From Porticoccaceae bacterium (GTDB lineage: Bacteria > Pseudomonadota > Gammaproteobacteria > Pseudomonadales > Porticoccaceae): 62,245 nt of DNA. The position numbers and the translations under genes are program-made. Below the pieces are notes generated by a model. That model was not told the DNA's origin, did not search any database, and saw only the letters and a program-made list of their open reading frames with translations. Shown piece by piece: positions 53,813 through 62,245 of the stretch; the stretch's first letter is position 1; every line of letters starts with the position of its first letter. The stretch spans positions 142,844-205,088 of the forward strand of contig JAHEGD010000002.1 of NCBI GenBank assembly GCA_024639885.1, given 5' to 3'.

Positions 53813-54747
53813 CAGAGCGCCTCGCGCTGACGCGGGTCAAGCCACAGCGCCAGAAGGTCGGCGAGCAGGTTGAACAGTGTGATCAGGGTGGCAAAAAATA
53901 GCGTCAGGCCGAGGATCAGCGTGTAGTCGCGGTTGAACGCGGCCTGAATGTAAAAGCGGCCGATGCCGGGAATTTGAAATATCGTCTCGACCACAAACGA
54001 GCCGGCGATCAGCCCGGCGCAGGCCGGCCCAAGGTAGGCGACCACCGGCAGCAGCGCACCGCGCAGGGCGTGCTTGAGTATCACCGCGGCGCCGCCGAGC
54101 CCCTTGGCGCGGGCGGTGACAATGTACGGCTGGCGCAGCTGTTCGCGCAGCCCCGCGCGGGTCAGCCGGGCGATATAGGCGGCGTAACCAGCGGCCAAGG
54201 TAACGGTTGGCAGGAGCTTATCGCCGGCCAGTTCGCCCCAGCCAGAGACCGGTAGCCACTCGTTGTAGACCCCAAATACCAGCACCAGCAGTGGCCCGAG
54301 CACAAATGCCGGCAGGCAGATACCCACTAGCGCGGCGCCCATCGGCAGCCGGTCGCGCAGCGTGCCGGGGCGGCTGGCGGCGAGTGCGCCGACGCTGATG
54401 CCGACCACCAGCGCCAGCAGCAGCGCGTAGAGCGCCAGCTCCAGCGTGGCCGGCAGGCCGGCTGCGATCAACTCGCTGACCTCGCGGCCGGGGTACTTAA
54501 ACGACGGGCCGAACTCGCCGCGCAGCGCGTTGCCTAGGTAACTGGCAAACTGCAGCAGCGGCGGCTGGTCGAGCCGGTACTGGGCGGCCAGCGCCGTCTC
54601 GACCTCGGCGCTGACTGCGCGGTCGGCCGAAAACGGCCCGCCCGGCGCGGCGTGGATCAGCGCAAAGGTGCCGGCGGCGACCACCACCAGTAGCACCGCG
54701 GCGGTGGCCAAGCGGCGCGCTATCAGCTGTAGCAGCGCCCAGCTCAC
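53812..54747 (-). CDS. Peptide ABC transporter permease, DppB-type
   Basis: Six-helix permease: first helix LATAAVLLVVVAAGTFALIH, periplasmic AAQYRLDQPPLLQFASYLGNALRGEFG typical of DppB/OppB, EAA-like loop TARAKGLGGAAVILKHALRGA, and ETIFQIPGIGRFYIQA near the end. 311 aa. GTG start overlapping the stop of the solute-binding protein (GTGA). Confidence 0.92.
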   Translation of the reverse strand: MSWALLQLIARRLATAAVLLVVVAAGTFALIHAAPGGPFSADRAVSAEVETALAAQYRLDQPPLLQFASYLGNALRGEFGPSFKYPGREVSELIAAGLPATLELALYALLLALVVGISVGALAASRPGTLRDRLPMGAALVGICLPAFVLGPLLVLVFGVYNEWLPVSGWGELAGDKLLPTVTLAAGYAAYIARLTRAGLREQLRQPYIVTARAKGLGGAAVILKHALRGALLPVVAYLGPACAGLIAGSFVVETIFQIPGIGRFYIQAAFNRDYTLILGLTLFFATLITLFNLLADLLALWLDPRQREAL

Positions 54748-56411
54748 GGCGTTAGCGCCGGCGGCTGGCGGACCAGCGAGAGCTGCTTAAACAGCGGCTG
54801 GTTGAGCAGGTTGGCGGTATAGCCGTTGAGATCGGGGTGGACCAGGTGCTTGCTGGTGTAGGTGTAGATCGGCAGCAGTGGCAGGCCGTCGAGCAGGCGC
54901 TGCTCGGCGCTCTGCAGCAGCCGGTGGCGCTCGGCCTGGCTGGTCGCCGCCGGCAGCTGCTCAAGCAGCAGCTGGTCAAACTGCGGGTCGCACCAGCCGG
55001 TGCGGTTGTTGTCGCTGTCGCACAGCCAGATCTCTAGAAAATTGCGCGCGTCAACGTAGTCGCCGATCCACGAGGCGCGGGTAATCTGATAGTCGCCGCG
55101 CCGCTCGGTGTCGAGGTAGACCTTCCACTCTTGGTTTTGCAGGGTGGCATCGACATTGAGATGCTGTTTCCACATCTGCTGGATCGCCACCGCTACCTTG
55201 CGGTGTTCGTCTTGGGTGTTGTAGAGAATCTCGATCGGGCCGAGCCCGGCACCGTCGGGGTAACCGGCCTCGGCGAGCAGCGCGCGCGCCGCCGCCGGGT
55301 CAAAGCTAAGTTGTGCCTCGGCGCTGGCCGGCGGGTAGTAGCCGGCGGTGTTGGGTGGGGTCATCGCGTAGGCGGGCAGCTGGCCGGCGCGCAGCACCTG
55401 CTCGGTCAGTTGGCGGCGGTCGATGGCGCGCGCCAGTGCGCGGCGCACGCGCGGGTCGGCAAGCTCTGGCCGGCGGGTGTTAAAGCGGTAGAAGTAGCTG
55501 CCCAGGTAGGGCGCCACCACCAACTCGGCGGGCCGTTGGCTGGCGTAGTAGGCCATTTTGTTAACCGGCACGTCGTAGCTGTAGTGCAGCTGGCCGGCGC
55601 GGAACATCCGCTCCTCGGTGGTGGTGTTCTCGGTCGGGTAGAAGATAATCTGGTTGAGCGCCACTGCAGCGGCATCCCAGTAGTGGGGGTTTTTAGCGAC
55701 TACGATGCGCCGGTTTATCTGCCACTCCGCTAACTGAAACGGGCCGTTGCTGACCAAGTTGCCGGGGTAGCTCCAGCGGCTGGCGCGGGCGGTAGCCGCA
55801 CCGTGCCGCTCGATACTGGCGCGGTGCAGCGGGTAGAGGGTGGGCATATCAAGCAGCTGTAAAAAGTAGCCGGTTGGGTGGCTCAGCTCGACCTCTAGGG
55901 TGAGCGGGTCAACCACCCGCACACCGACTTGGCTGAAGTCGTCGATCTCGCCGCGCCAGTAGGCCTGCGCGTTGACGATCGGGAACAACATGGTCGCGAA
56001 CGAGTTGCCGAGCTCCGGCTGTAGCGCGCGCCACCACGCCCAGCGGTAGTCCTCGGCGGTGACCGGCTCGCCGTTTGACCAGCGCGCGTCGCTGCGCAGA
56101 TGGAAACGGTAGGTGCGCCGGTCGTCGCTTATCTGCCAGTGGCTGGCGCCGGCCGGGATCGGCTCTAGGGTGACCGGGTGTTTGCCGACCAGCCCCTCCC
56201 AGAGTGCCGATAGAATCTTCTGCTCGGGAACGCCGTTGGCGATCTGCGGGTCTAGCGAGGCCGGCTCTGAGGCGTTGCCCCAGTGCAGCACGCCGGCCGC
56301 GGTGCCGCTGTCGACACGCCGCTCGCCGCCGCTGCAGCCGGCCACCAACAGCGCGGCCAGCAGCGCGCAGCAGAGCGCGCCGCTACTGTTCAGCTTTCGG
56401 ATCGAAAGCAT
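54744..56411 (-). CDS. Peptide ABC transporter solute-binding lipoprotein (second)
   Basis: OppA/DppA-family periplasmic receptor (SBP family 5). Lipoprotein signal with lipobox LVAGC near residue 26; SLDPQIANGVPEQKILSALWEGL and TYRFHLRSDARWSNGEPVTAEDY are family-5 signatures; ADPRVRRALARAIDRRQL follows. ATG at 56411 is chosen because it begins directly before the charged part of the signal; ATG at 56423 is an alternative, and neither has a good ribosome binding site, so translation probably relies on coupling with the upstream permease gene, which it overlaps by 29 bp. 555 aa. Closest in style to OppA/MppA oligopeptide receptors. Confidence 0.9.
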   Translation of the reverse strand: MLSIRKLNSSGALCCALLAALLVAGCSGGERRVDSGTAAGVLHWGNASEPASLDPQIANGVPEQKILSALWEGLVGKHPVTLEPIPAGASHWQISDDRRTYRFHLRSDARWSNGEPVTAEDYRWAWWRALQPELGNSFATMLFPIVNAQAYWRGEIDDFSQVGVRVVDPLTLEVELSHPTGYFLQLLDMPTLYPLHRASIERHGAATARASRWSYPGNLVSNGPFQLAEWQINRRIVVAKNPHYWDAAAVALNQIIFYPTENTTTEERMFRAGQLHYSYDVPVNKMAYYASQRPAELVVAPYLGSYFYRFNTRRPELADPRVRRALARAIDRRQLTEQVLRAGQLPAYAMTPPNTAGYYPPASAEAQLSFDPAAARALLAEAGYPDGAGLGPIEILYNTQDEHRKVAVAIQQMWKQHLNVDATLQNQEWKVYLDTERRGDYQITRASWIGDYVDARNFLEIWLCDSDNNRTGWCDPQFDQLLLEQLPAATSQAERHRLLQSAEQRLLDGLPLLPIYTYTSKHLVHPDLNGYTANLLNQPLFKQLSLVRQPPALTP

Positions 56412-57297
56412 CTTGCAGGCCATCGCCGACAAAGTTAAAACAGATGACCGTGATAAAAATAAGCAGGCCGGGGTAGATCGCCAACTGCGGCGCCTCCCAA
56501 ATAAGCTGTTGGGCGTTGGTCAGCATATTGCCCCAGCTGGCCAGCGGCGGCTGGATGCCGAGCCCAAGAAAGCTGAGCACCGACTCAAGCAGGATGACGC
56601 TGCCGATCGACAGGGTGACCGCGACAATAATCGGCGACAGCAAGTTGGGCAGAATATGGCGGCGCATAATCACCCAGTCGCTGGCGCCGATGCCGCGCGC
56701 GGCGAGCACAAACTCGCGCTCGCGCAGGCTCAGGGTAGCGCCGCGCACCAGCCGCGCGACGGTGGTCCAGCCGGTCAGCGCGACGATAACGATAATTCGG
56801 TAGAGGCTGATGCTCTCGCTGTTGGCCAGCTGCGCCGACAGGCCGAGCTTAGTCAGGTCGATGGCGGCCAGTACAATCAGCAGTGGCAGCAGCGGCAGGG
56901 CGATGATGCTATCGGTCAGGCGCATCAGTACGGTGTCGGTGCGGCCGCTAAAGTAGCCGGCGCAGATGCCGATCAACGTGCCGATCGAGGCGGCGCAGGC
57001 GGCCGCTGCCAGACCGGTCAGCAGCGATACGCGGCCACCGTAGAGTAGCCGCAGCAGGGTGTCGCGGCCGAGCTCGTCGGTCCCCATCGGGTGCTGCCAG
57101 CTCGGCGCTGCCAGCCGGTTGTAGAGGTCGACCTGGTTGGCCGAGACCCCCAGCAGCCACTCAATCAGCGGTGCGCAGGCGACCGCCAAGGCGAGTAGCG
57201 CCAGCAGGGCGGCGCTGGCGATCGCCAACTTGTGGCGGGCAAAGCGGCGCAGTGCCAGCTGGGTGGGCGAGTGGCTGTGGTGCACGGCGCTGCTCAT
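56383..57297 (-). CDS. Peptide ABC transporter permease, DppC-type (first importer)
   Basis: Six-helix permease with an N-terminal cytoplasmic segment, helix LAIASAALLALLALAVACAPL, MGTDELGRDTLLRLLYGGRVS, EAA-like loop AARGIGASDWVIMRRHILPN, and LSFLGLGIQPPLASWGNML. 304 aa. ATG overlaps the stop of the DppB-type gene by 4 bp. The extended C-terminus overlaps the start of the second solute-binding protein. Confidence 0.92.
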   Translation of the reverse strand: MSSAVHHSHSPTQLALRRFARHKLAIASAALLALLALAVACAPLIEWLLGVSANQVDLYNRLAAPSWQHPMGTDELGRDTLLRLLYGGRVSLLTGLAAAACAASIGTLIGICAGYFSGRTDTVLMRLTDSIIALPLLPLLIVLAAIDLTKLGLSAQLANSESISLYRIIVIVALTGWTTVARLVRGATLSLREREFVLAARGIGASDWVIMRRHILPNLLSPIIVAVTLSIGSVILLESVLSFLGLGIQPPLASWGNMLTNAQQLIWEAPQLAIYPGLLIFITVICFNFVGDGLQDAFDPKAEQ

Positions 57298-58245
57298 CGC
57301 GGCCTACCGACGGTGATGCGCGGATCTAGCTTGGCATAGAGCAGGTCGGCGATCAGGTTGCCGAGTAGCGTCAGCGCGGTGGCAAACAGCAGCGCCACAA
57401 TCGCCAGGTTAAAGTCGTTGCCCATCACCGCGTCAAAAATCAGTTTGCCCATCCCCGGCCAGCTGAAGATCGTCTCGGTGACTAGCGCCCCGGAGAACAG
57501 AAAGCCAAAGTCGAGCGCCAAAATAGTCACCACCGGGATCAGTGCATTGCGCCAGGCGTGTACCCAGACCACTCGCCGCTCGCTGGCCCCCTTGGCGCGG
57601 GCGGTGCGAATGTAGTCGTGGCGCAACACCTCCAACATGGCCGAGCGCATATAGCGCGAGTAGGCGCCGATATGCAGGGTGGCAACCGTGGCTACCGGCA
57701 GTGCTAGGTGGCGCAACTGCTCGCCGAGCGGAGCGCCGGCCGGTGCCATACCGCCGGCCGGCAGCCAGCCGAGGGTGACCGAGAACAGCATAATCAGCAG
57801 CAGCGCCAGCCAGAATGAAGGCAGCGAGATACCGGCAAAGGCGTATAAGTTAACGCCGTAATCGAGCGCCGAGCGCGGCTTGGCCGCGGCCAGCGTGCCG
57901 AGCGGCAGGGCGATCGCCACCGCGATTAAAAATGCGCTGGCCATCAGTAGCAGGGTGTTGCCAAGCGCCGGCAGCAGCACATCCAACACGGGCTGGCCAA
58001 ATAGCCGCGAGTAGCCCAAGTCGCCCTGCAGTGCAGCGCCCAGCCAGGCCAGGTAGCGGCGGTAGAGCGGCTGGTTGAGGCCGTAGATCTCGCGCAGCGC
58101 GGCGGCGTCGGCGCTGGTCATTTTGGGGTCGGCGCTGATCATCAGGTCGATCGGGTCGCCCGGCATAAGCCCGATCAGCGCGTAGATCACTACCGACATC
58201 ACCGCCAGTACCAGCAGCGCTTGGGCGCTGCGGGCGAGAATAAAT

Positions 58246-58253
<8 letters not shown>
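57294..58253 (-). CDS. Peptide ABC transporter permease, DppB-type (first importer)
   Basis: Begins [20 protein letters not shown], the normal DppB-type start, then [43 protein letters not shown]-like loop [21 protein letters not shown] and [20 protein letters not shown] at 58253 overlaps the end of the ATPase gene by 8 bp; the long frame upstream of it is not protein-like. 319 aa. Confidence 0.93.
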
Positions 58254-59228
<975 letters not shown>

Positions 59229-59232
<4 letters not shown>

Positions 59233-60203
59233 AGCGCAGCCGCCAGTGGGTGGTGGCAGGCGAGCTGACGACCGCTGTCGACAGCCAGCGCCGGCTGCTG
59301 CTGGCAGTGCTGGCTGGCGAACTGGCAGCGGGCGGCAAAGTGACAGCCGGCGCCGCGCTCGGCCGGGGCCGGCACGCGCCCGGCGATGGTTGGCAGCCGC
59401 TGCTGGGCGGCCGCCAAGCGCGGCGTGGTAGCCAACAAGGCGGCGCTGTAGGGGTGCTGGGGATGGTCGAGCAGCGCCCGCGCCGGGCCGCACTCGGCGA
59501 GCCGGCCGGCGTACATCACCGCCAACCGGTCGGCCATTTTGGCGACCACAGCCAAGTCGTGGCTGATAAACAGTATCGCGGTCTGGTGTTGCGCCTGCAG
59601 GTCGTGGAGCAGGTCGAGAATCTGTGCCTGAATCGTGACATCCAGCGCGGTGGTCGGCTCGTCGGCAATCAGCAGCGCCGGCTCGCAGGCGAGCGCCATA
59701 GCGATCATCACCCGCTGGCGCATACCGCCAGAGAGCTGGTGGGGGTACTGGTCGGCGCGCACCGCCGGGTCGGCAATGCCGACCGCCGCCAGTGCGGCGA
59801 CACTGCGCAAATTGGCCTCGCTGCGGCTCAGCAGCCGGTGCAGGCGCAGCGCCTCGGCGATCTGCCCGCCCACCGTGTAGGCGGGGTTGAGCGCCGACAT
59901 CGGCTCCTGAAAGATCATGCCGATCTGCTCGCCGCGCAGTGCCTGCCAGTCGGCGCTGCGGTAGTCGCCCAGCGAGCGGCCGCGCCAGCGGATCTCGCCG
60001 CCGGTCTGGACAATGCCGTTGGGTAACAGGCCGAGCAGTGCCAGCGCGGTCAGCGATTTGCCGCAGCCGCTCTCGCCGACCAGCGCTAGAGTCTCGCCGC
60101 CATCGAGCTGCAGCGACAGCTGCTCAACCAGCGGCAGGTCGCCGCGGTCGGTGCGCAGCGCAAGGCTGAGCCGGTCGATAGTGAGCAGCGGCGCATCGCT
60201 CAT
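59229..60203 (-). CDS. Peptide ABC transporter ATPase, DppD/OppD-type
   Basis: Single ABC ATPase: [77 protein letters not shown]. Four C-terminal cysteines (GCHFAARCQFASQHC ... ACHH) again fit an OppD/DppD iron-sulfur tail. ATG at 60203 overlaps the stop of the solute-binding protein gene (ATGA). 324 aa. Forms a heterodimer with the DppF-type protein encoded next. Confidence 0.93.
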
Positions 60204-61897
60204 GGCTGGCGGTACCACTCCTCAATCCAGTTGGTACTAGAGTCGAGATGGCCGGTCGGCTCGGCGCCGCGCAGCCAGAGTGGGTAGATGTAGCTGTTGG
60301 GGCGCCAGAAAAGAGGCAGGGCGGGCAGCTGCTCGGCGTAGATCGCCTGTAAGCGGTGCCAGAGTGGCAGCCGTGCGCTCAGCTCAAGGGTGGTCTCAAG
60401 CTGCTCGAGCAGCTGGTCCATCTCGGCGTTGGCAAAGCCGGGGTAGTTTTGGCCGGCGTAGCTGTTGGCCGCGGTCGGGATCTCGCTGGAGTGCAGGGTA
60501 GAGCGCGGCACGCTCTCTGGTGCGCTGATCCAGGCAAACAGGGCGAGCCCCGAGAAACGCCGCTCGCGGGTGGTCTGGCCAAAAAACACCCGCGGCGCTT
60601 GGTTGTTGATGCGCAGGTCGACGCCGATCTGTTTGAGTTGGCCCTGGATCACCTGCTGCAGTAGCTCGCGGGTTTTGTTGCCGGCTGTCGACATGATCTC
60701 GATGCGCAGCGGCTCGCCGGCGGCATTGACGCGGACACCGTTGGCGCCAACCTGCCAGCCAGCCGCCTCGAGCAGCTCGGCGGCCCGCTCGGGCGCGTAT
60801 GGGTAGCGCTGGACGGTAGCGCTGGCGACGCGGTCGAGTGGGCTGACCGGGCCGTCGGCAACCGGCTGCTGGCCGGCAAAAATACGCTGGTTCATCTCTT
60901 CGCGGTCGATGCCGTAGAGCAGCGCCTGACGCACCCGCAGATCGGTGAGGATCGTGTTATCTAAATTGACGTCGATATGCTCGTATTGCAGGCCGGGTTT
61001 ATAGACGATGTTAAATTTTTCGCCGTGGCGGTTGGCAAACGAGATCGCCTGGTCTAGCTGCAGACCGAGCTCGCCGGCGACCATGTCGATAGTGCCAGAG
61101 AGCAGGTTGGCTTCCATCGCCGAGGTGTTCTGAATCGCCTTGACCACCACTCGGTCGAAGTAGGGCGACCGGCCGTGCCAGTGCGGGTTGCGCTGTAACG
61201 TCAGTGATGCACCTTGCTCAACGGCCGTGATCAGGTAGGGCCCGTAGTAGAGCCCGGGGTTGGTCACGTCGCTGTTGTAGAGCGTGCGGTGGCGGTACTC
61301 CAATGGGTCGTTGGCGAACAGCTCGGCCTCTAGGTGGGCCGGCAGCGGGTAGAGATCACCGAGCTGGTTGTAGCCGAAGGTGACGCGGTCGAGATGAAGA
61401 GTGAAGCGCTGCTCATCGAGCCGATCAAACTGGTAGGCGCTGCGGTACAGCTCTAGGTTGTTAACCCCCGAGCCGCTGGTGCGGCCTACCTGCCAGGCAA
61501 ACTCAAAGTCAGCGGTGGTTAGCGCTTGGCCGTCGCCCCAGCGCAAGCCGGCCGGAATCTCGAAGGTGACCGCGATGCCGGGCTCGCCGGCTGGGGTCTG
61601 CTCAAGGGTGGCCAGGCCGTTCTCAAGGGTTGGCAACTCTACGCAAAGTGAGCACTCAAGCTGCCAGTCGCGGTTGTAGATGGTCAACGCCCGCGCCGTC
61701 ATGCCGCGCAGGTAGGACTTGGCGACCATGCTTTCGATATTGGGGTGCAGCGTCGACGGGTATTGGGTGATGCCGATTGTCAGGGTTTTGTCGCCGGCAC
61801 CATCGCTTGGCTGGGGCGGCGGCGAGCAGGCAGCCAGCAGTGGCAGCAGCAGAGCGGCGAGCAGGGCGCGGCGCAGTGGGCGGGTTAACAGTGACAT
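60200..61897 (-). CDS. Peptide ABC transporter solute-binding lipoprotein (first)
   Basis: SBP family 5 receptor, first gene of the transporter operon. Lipoprotein signal with LLAAC near residue 23 followed by a Pro/Ser-rich tether; TLTIGITQYPSTLHPNIESM, FEIPAGLRWGDGQALTTADFEF and DLRVRQALLYGIDREEM are characteristic. A Cys pair ECSLCVEL near residue 80 may form a disulfide. 565 aa. It differs clearly from the second receptor, so the two importers probably have different ligands. The promoter should lie in the 144 bp before the divergent SRP RNA gene. Confidence 0.91.
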   Translation of the reverse strand: MSLLTRPLRRALLAALLLPLLAACSPPPQPSDGAGDKTLTIGITQYPSTLHPNIESMVAKSYLRGMTARALTIYNRDWQLECSLCVELPTLENGLATLEQTPAGEPGIAVTFEIPAGLRWGDGQALTTADFEFAWQVGRTSGSGVNNLELYRSAYQFDRLDEQRFTLHLDRVTFGYNQLGDLYPLPAHLEAELFANDPLEYRHRTLYNSDVTNPGLYYGPYLITAVEQGASLTLQRNPHWHGRSPYFDRVVVKAIQNTSAMEANLLSGTIDMVAGELGLQLDQAISFANRHGEKFNIVYKPGLQYEHIDVNLDNTILTDLRVRQALLYGIDREEMNQRIFAGQQPVADGPVSPLDRVASATVQRYPYAPERAAELLEAAGWQVGANGVRVNAAGEPLRIEIMSTAGNKTRELLQQVIQGQLKQIGVDLRINNQAPRVFFGQTTRERRFSGLALFAWISAPESVPRSTLHSSEIPTAANSYAGQNYPGFANAEMDQLLEQLETTLELSARLPLWHRLQAIYAEQLPALPLFWRPNSYIYPLWLRGAEPTGHLDSSTNWIEEWYRQP

Positions 61898-62005
61898 GGT
61901 GGGGGAGTTCCTTGTTTCGCCGGGCCAGTTCGGGTCGCAGGGGTGGGCGGCTGCCCATCGCGCACCGATTATAACGAAAACTCACCGCCGCTCCAGCCGC
62001 TTTGG

Positions 62006-62034
62006 TTGCAACTGCCGGGTAAAGTGCGGATAAT
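62006..62034 (+). promoter_or_regulatory. Promoter of the SRP RNA gene
   Basis: TTGCAA (62006-62011) and GATAAT (62029-62034) with a 17-bp spacer make a good sigma-70 promoter. Transcription would begin near 62041, which agrees with the expected 5' end of the SRP RNA. Confidence 0.75.
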
Positions 62035-62041
62035 CCGCGCC

Positions 62042-62164
<123 letters not shown>

Positions 62165-62226
62165 GCAATCAAAAACACTGGTAAGCCCCTTCTCGAAATG
62201 CCCGCAAGGGTTAACGCCTGCACAAC

Positions 62227-62245
62227 CACGGTGTGCCGGGGTGTG
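62227..62245 (+). repeat. 19-nt copy of an internal SRP RNA segment at the window edge
   Basis: CACGGTGTGCCGGGGTGTG at the very end of the window repeats 62123-62141 inside the SRP RNA exactly, 104 bp further on. It continues beyond the window, so its real length is unknown. Confidence 0.85.

Overview
The window is a piece of a high-GC gammaproteobacterial chromosome, probably a free-living, aerobic relative of Pseudomonas or of the marine Cellvibrio/Spongiibacter-type lineages. The evidence is the gene order leuC-leuD-leuB-asd-fimV-truA-trpF-accD-folC-dedD-cvpA-purF-metZ with a divergent LysR gene, an SOS-controlled imuA-imuB-dnaE2 cassette, and a short bacterial SRP RNA. No rRNA or species marker is present, so the genus is left open. 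Genes are tightly packed; stop and start codons often overlap and several starts are TTG or GTG.

Layout. (1) 1-3.8 kb: an accessory stretch with visibly lower GC. It holds a serine hydrolase cut by the window edge, a class II Fic protein with a palindromic operator set, tRNA-Ser(GGA), and an IS3-family remnant joined to the 3' end of an orphan ORF. (2) 3.8-14.5 kb: oxidative metabolism. It has a lipoprotein quinohemoprotein alcohol dehydrogenase, a Crp-type regulator, a three-gene 2-hydroxy-acid operon (FMN dehydrogenase, GntP permease, FAD dehydrogenase), a coniferyl-aldehyde-type dehydrogenase and a TonB-dependent receptor. (3) 14.5-15.2 kb: a gene-free block of tandem 32-34 bp repeats and related palindromes. 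(4) 15.2-21.2 kb: an acyl-CoA catabolic cluster with an old yellow enzyme, SDR, APH-type kinase and ACAD10/11-like dehydrogenase facing a divergent acyl-CoA ligase; its logic resembles 4-hydroxy-acid (levulinate, lva-type) catabolism. (5) 21.3-24.6 kb: sulfate activation (cysC, sat) with a DHH phosphoesterase and a VOC protein. (6) 24.7-30.0 kb: imuA-imuB-dnaE2 mutasome under a near-perfect LexA box.

(7) 30.2-36.0 kb: an NhaC-type antiporter, a membrane PPIase with a HupE/UreJ-type protein, gamma carbonic anhydrase, and an MBL hydrolase coupled to trmH. (8) 36.0-50.5 kb: LysR and the housekeeping biosynthetic block from leuC to msrA, ending in a strong bidirectional terminator. (9) 50.6-61.9 kb: an enoyl-CoA hydratase, then a nine-gene run on the minus strand encoding two peptide/nickel-type ABC importers back to back, nearly all with overlapping stop/start codons. 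(10) 62.0 kb to the end: the SRP RNA gene with its own promoter, and a 19-nt copy of part of it at the extreme right edge.

The most interesting points are the Fic operator that overlaps its own ribosome binding site, the lva-like kinase/ACAD cluster, the DHH phosphoesterase beside sat/cysC (a candidate PAP phosphatase), a reduced FimV without LysM, and the tandem amplification of a normally palindromic dispersed repeat. All calls come from reading the sequence and from family knowledge; no database search was run.
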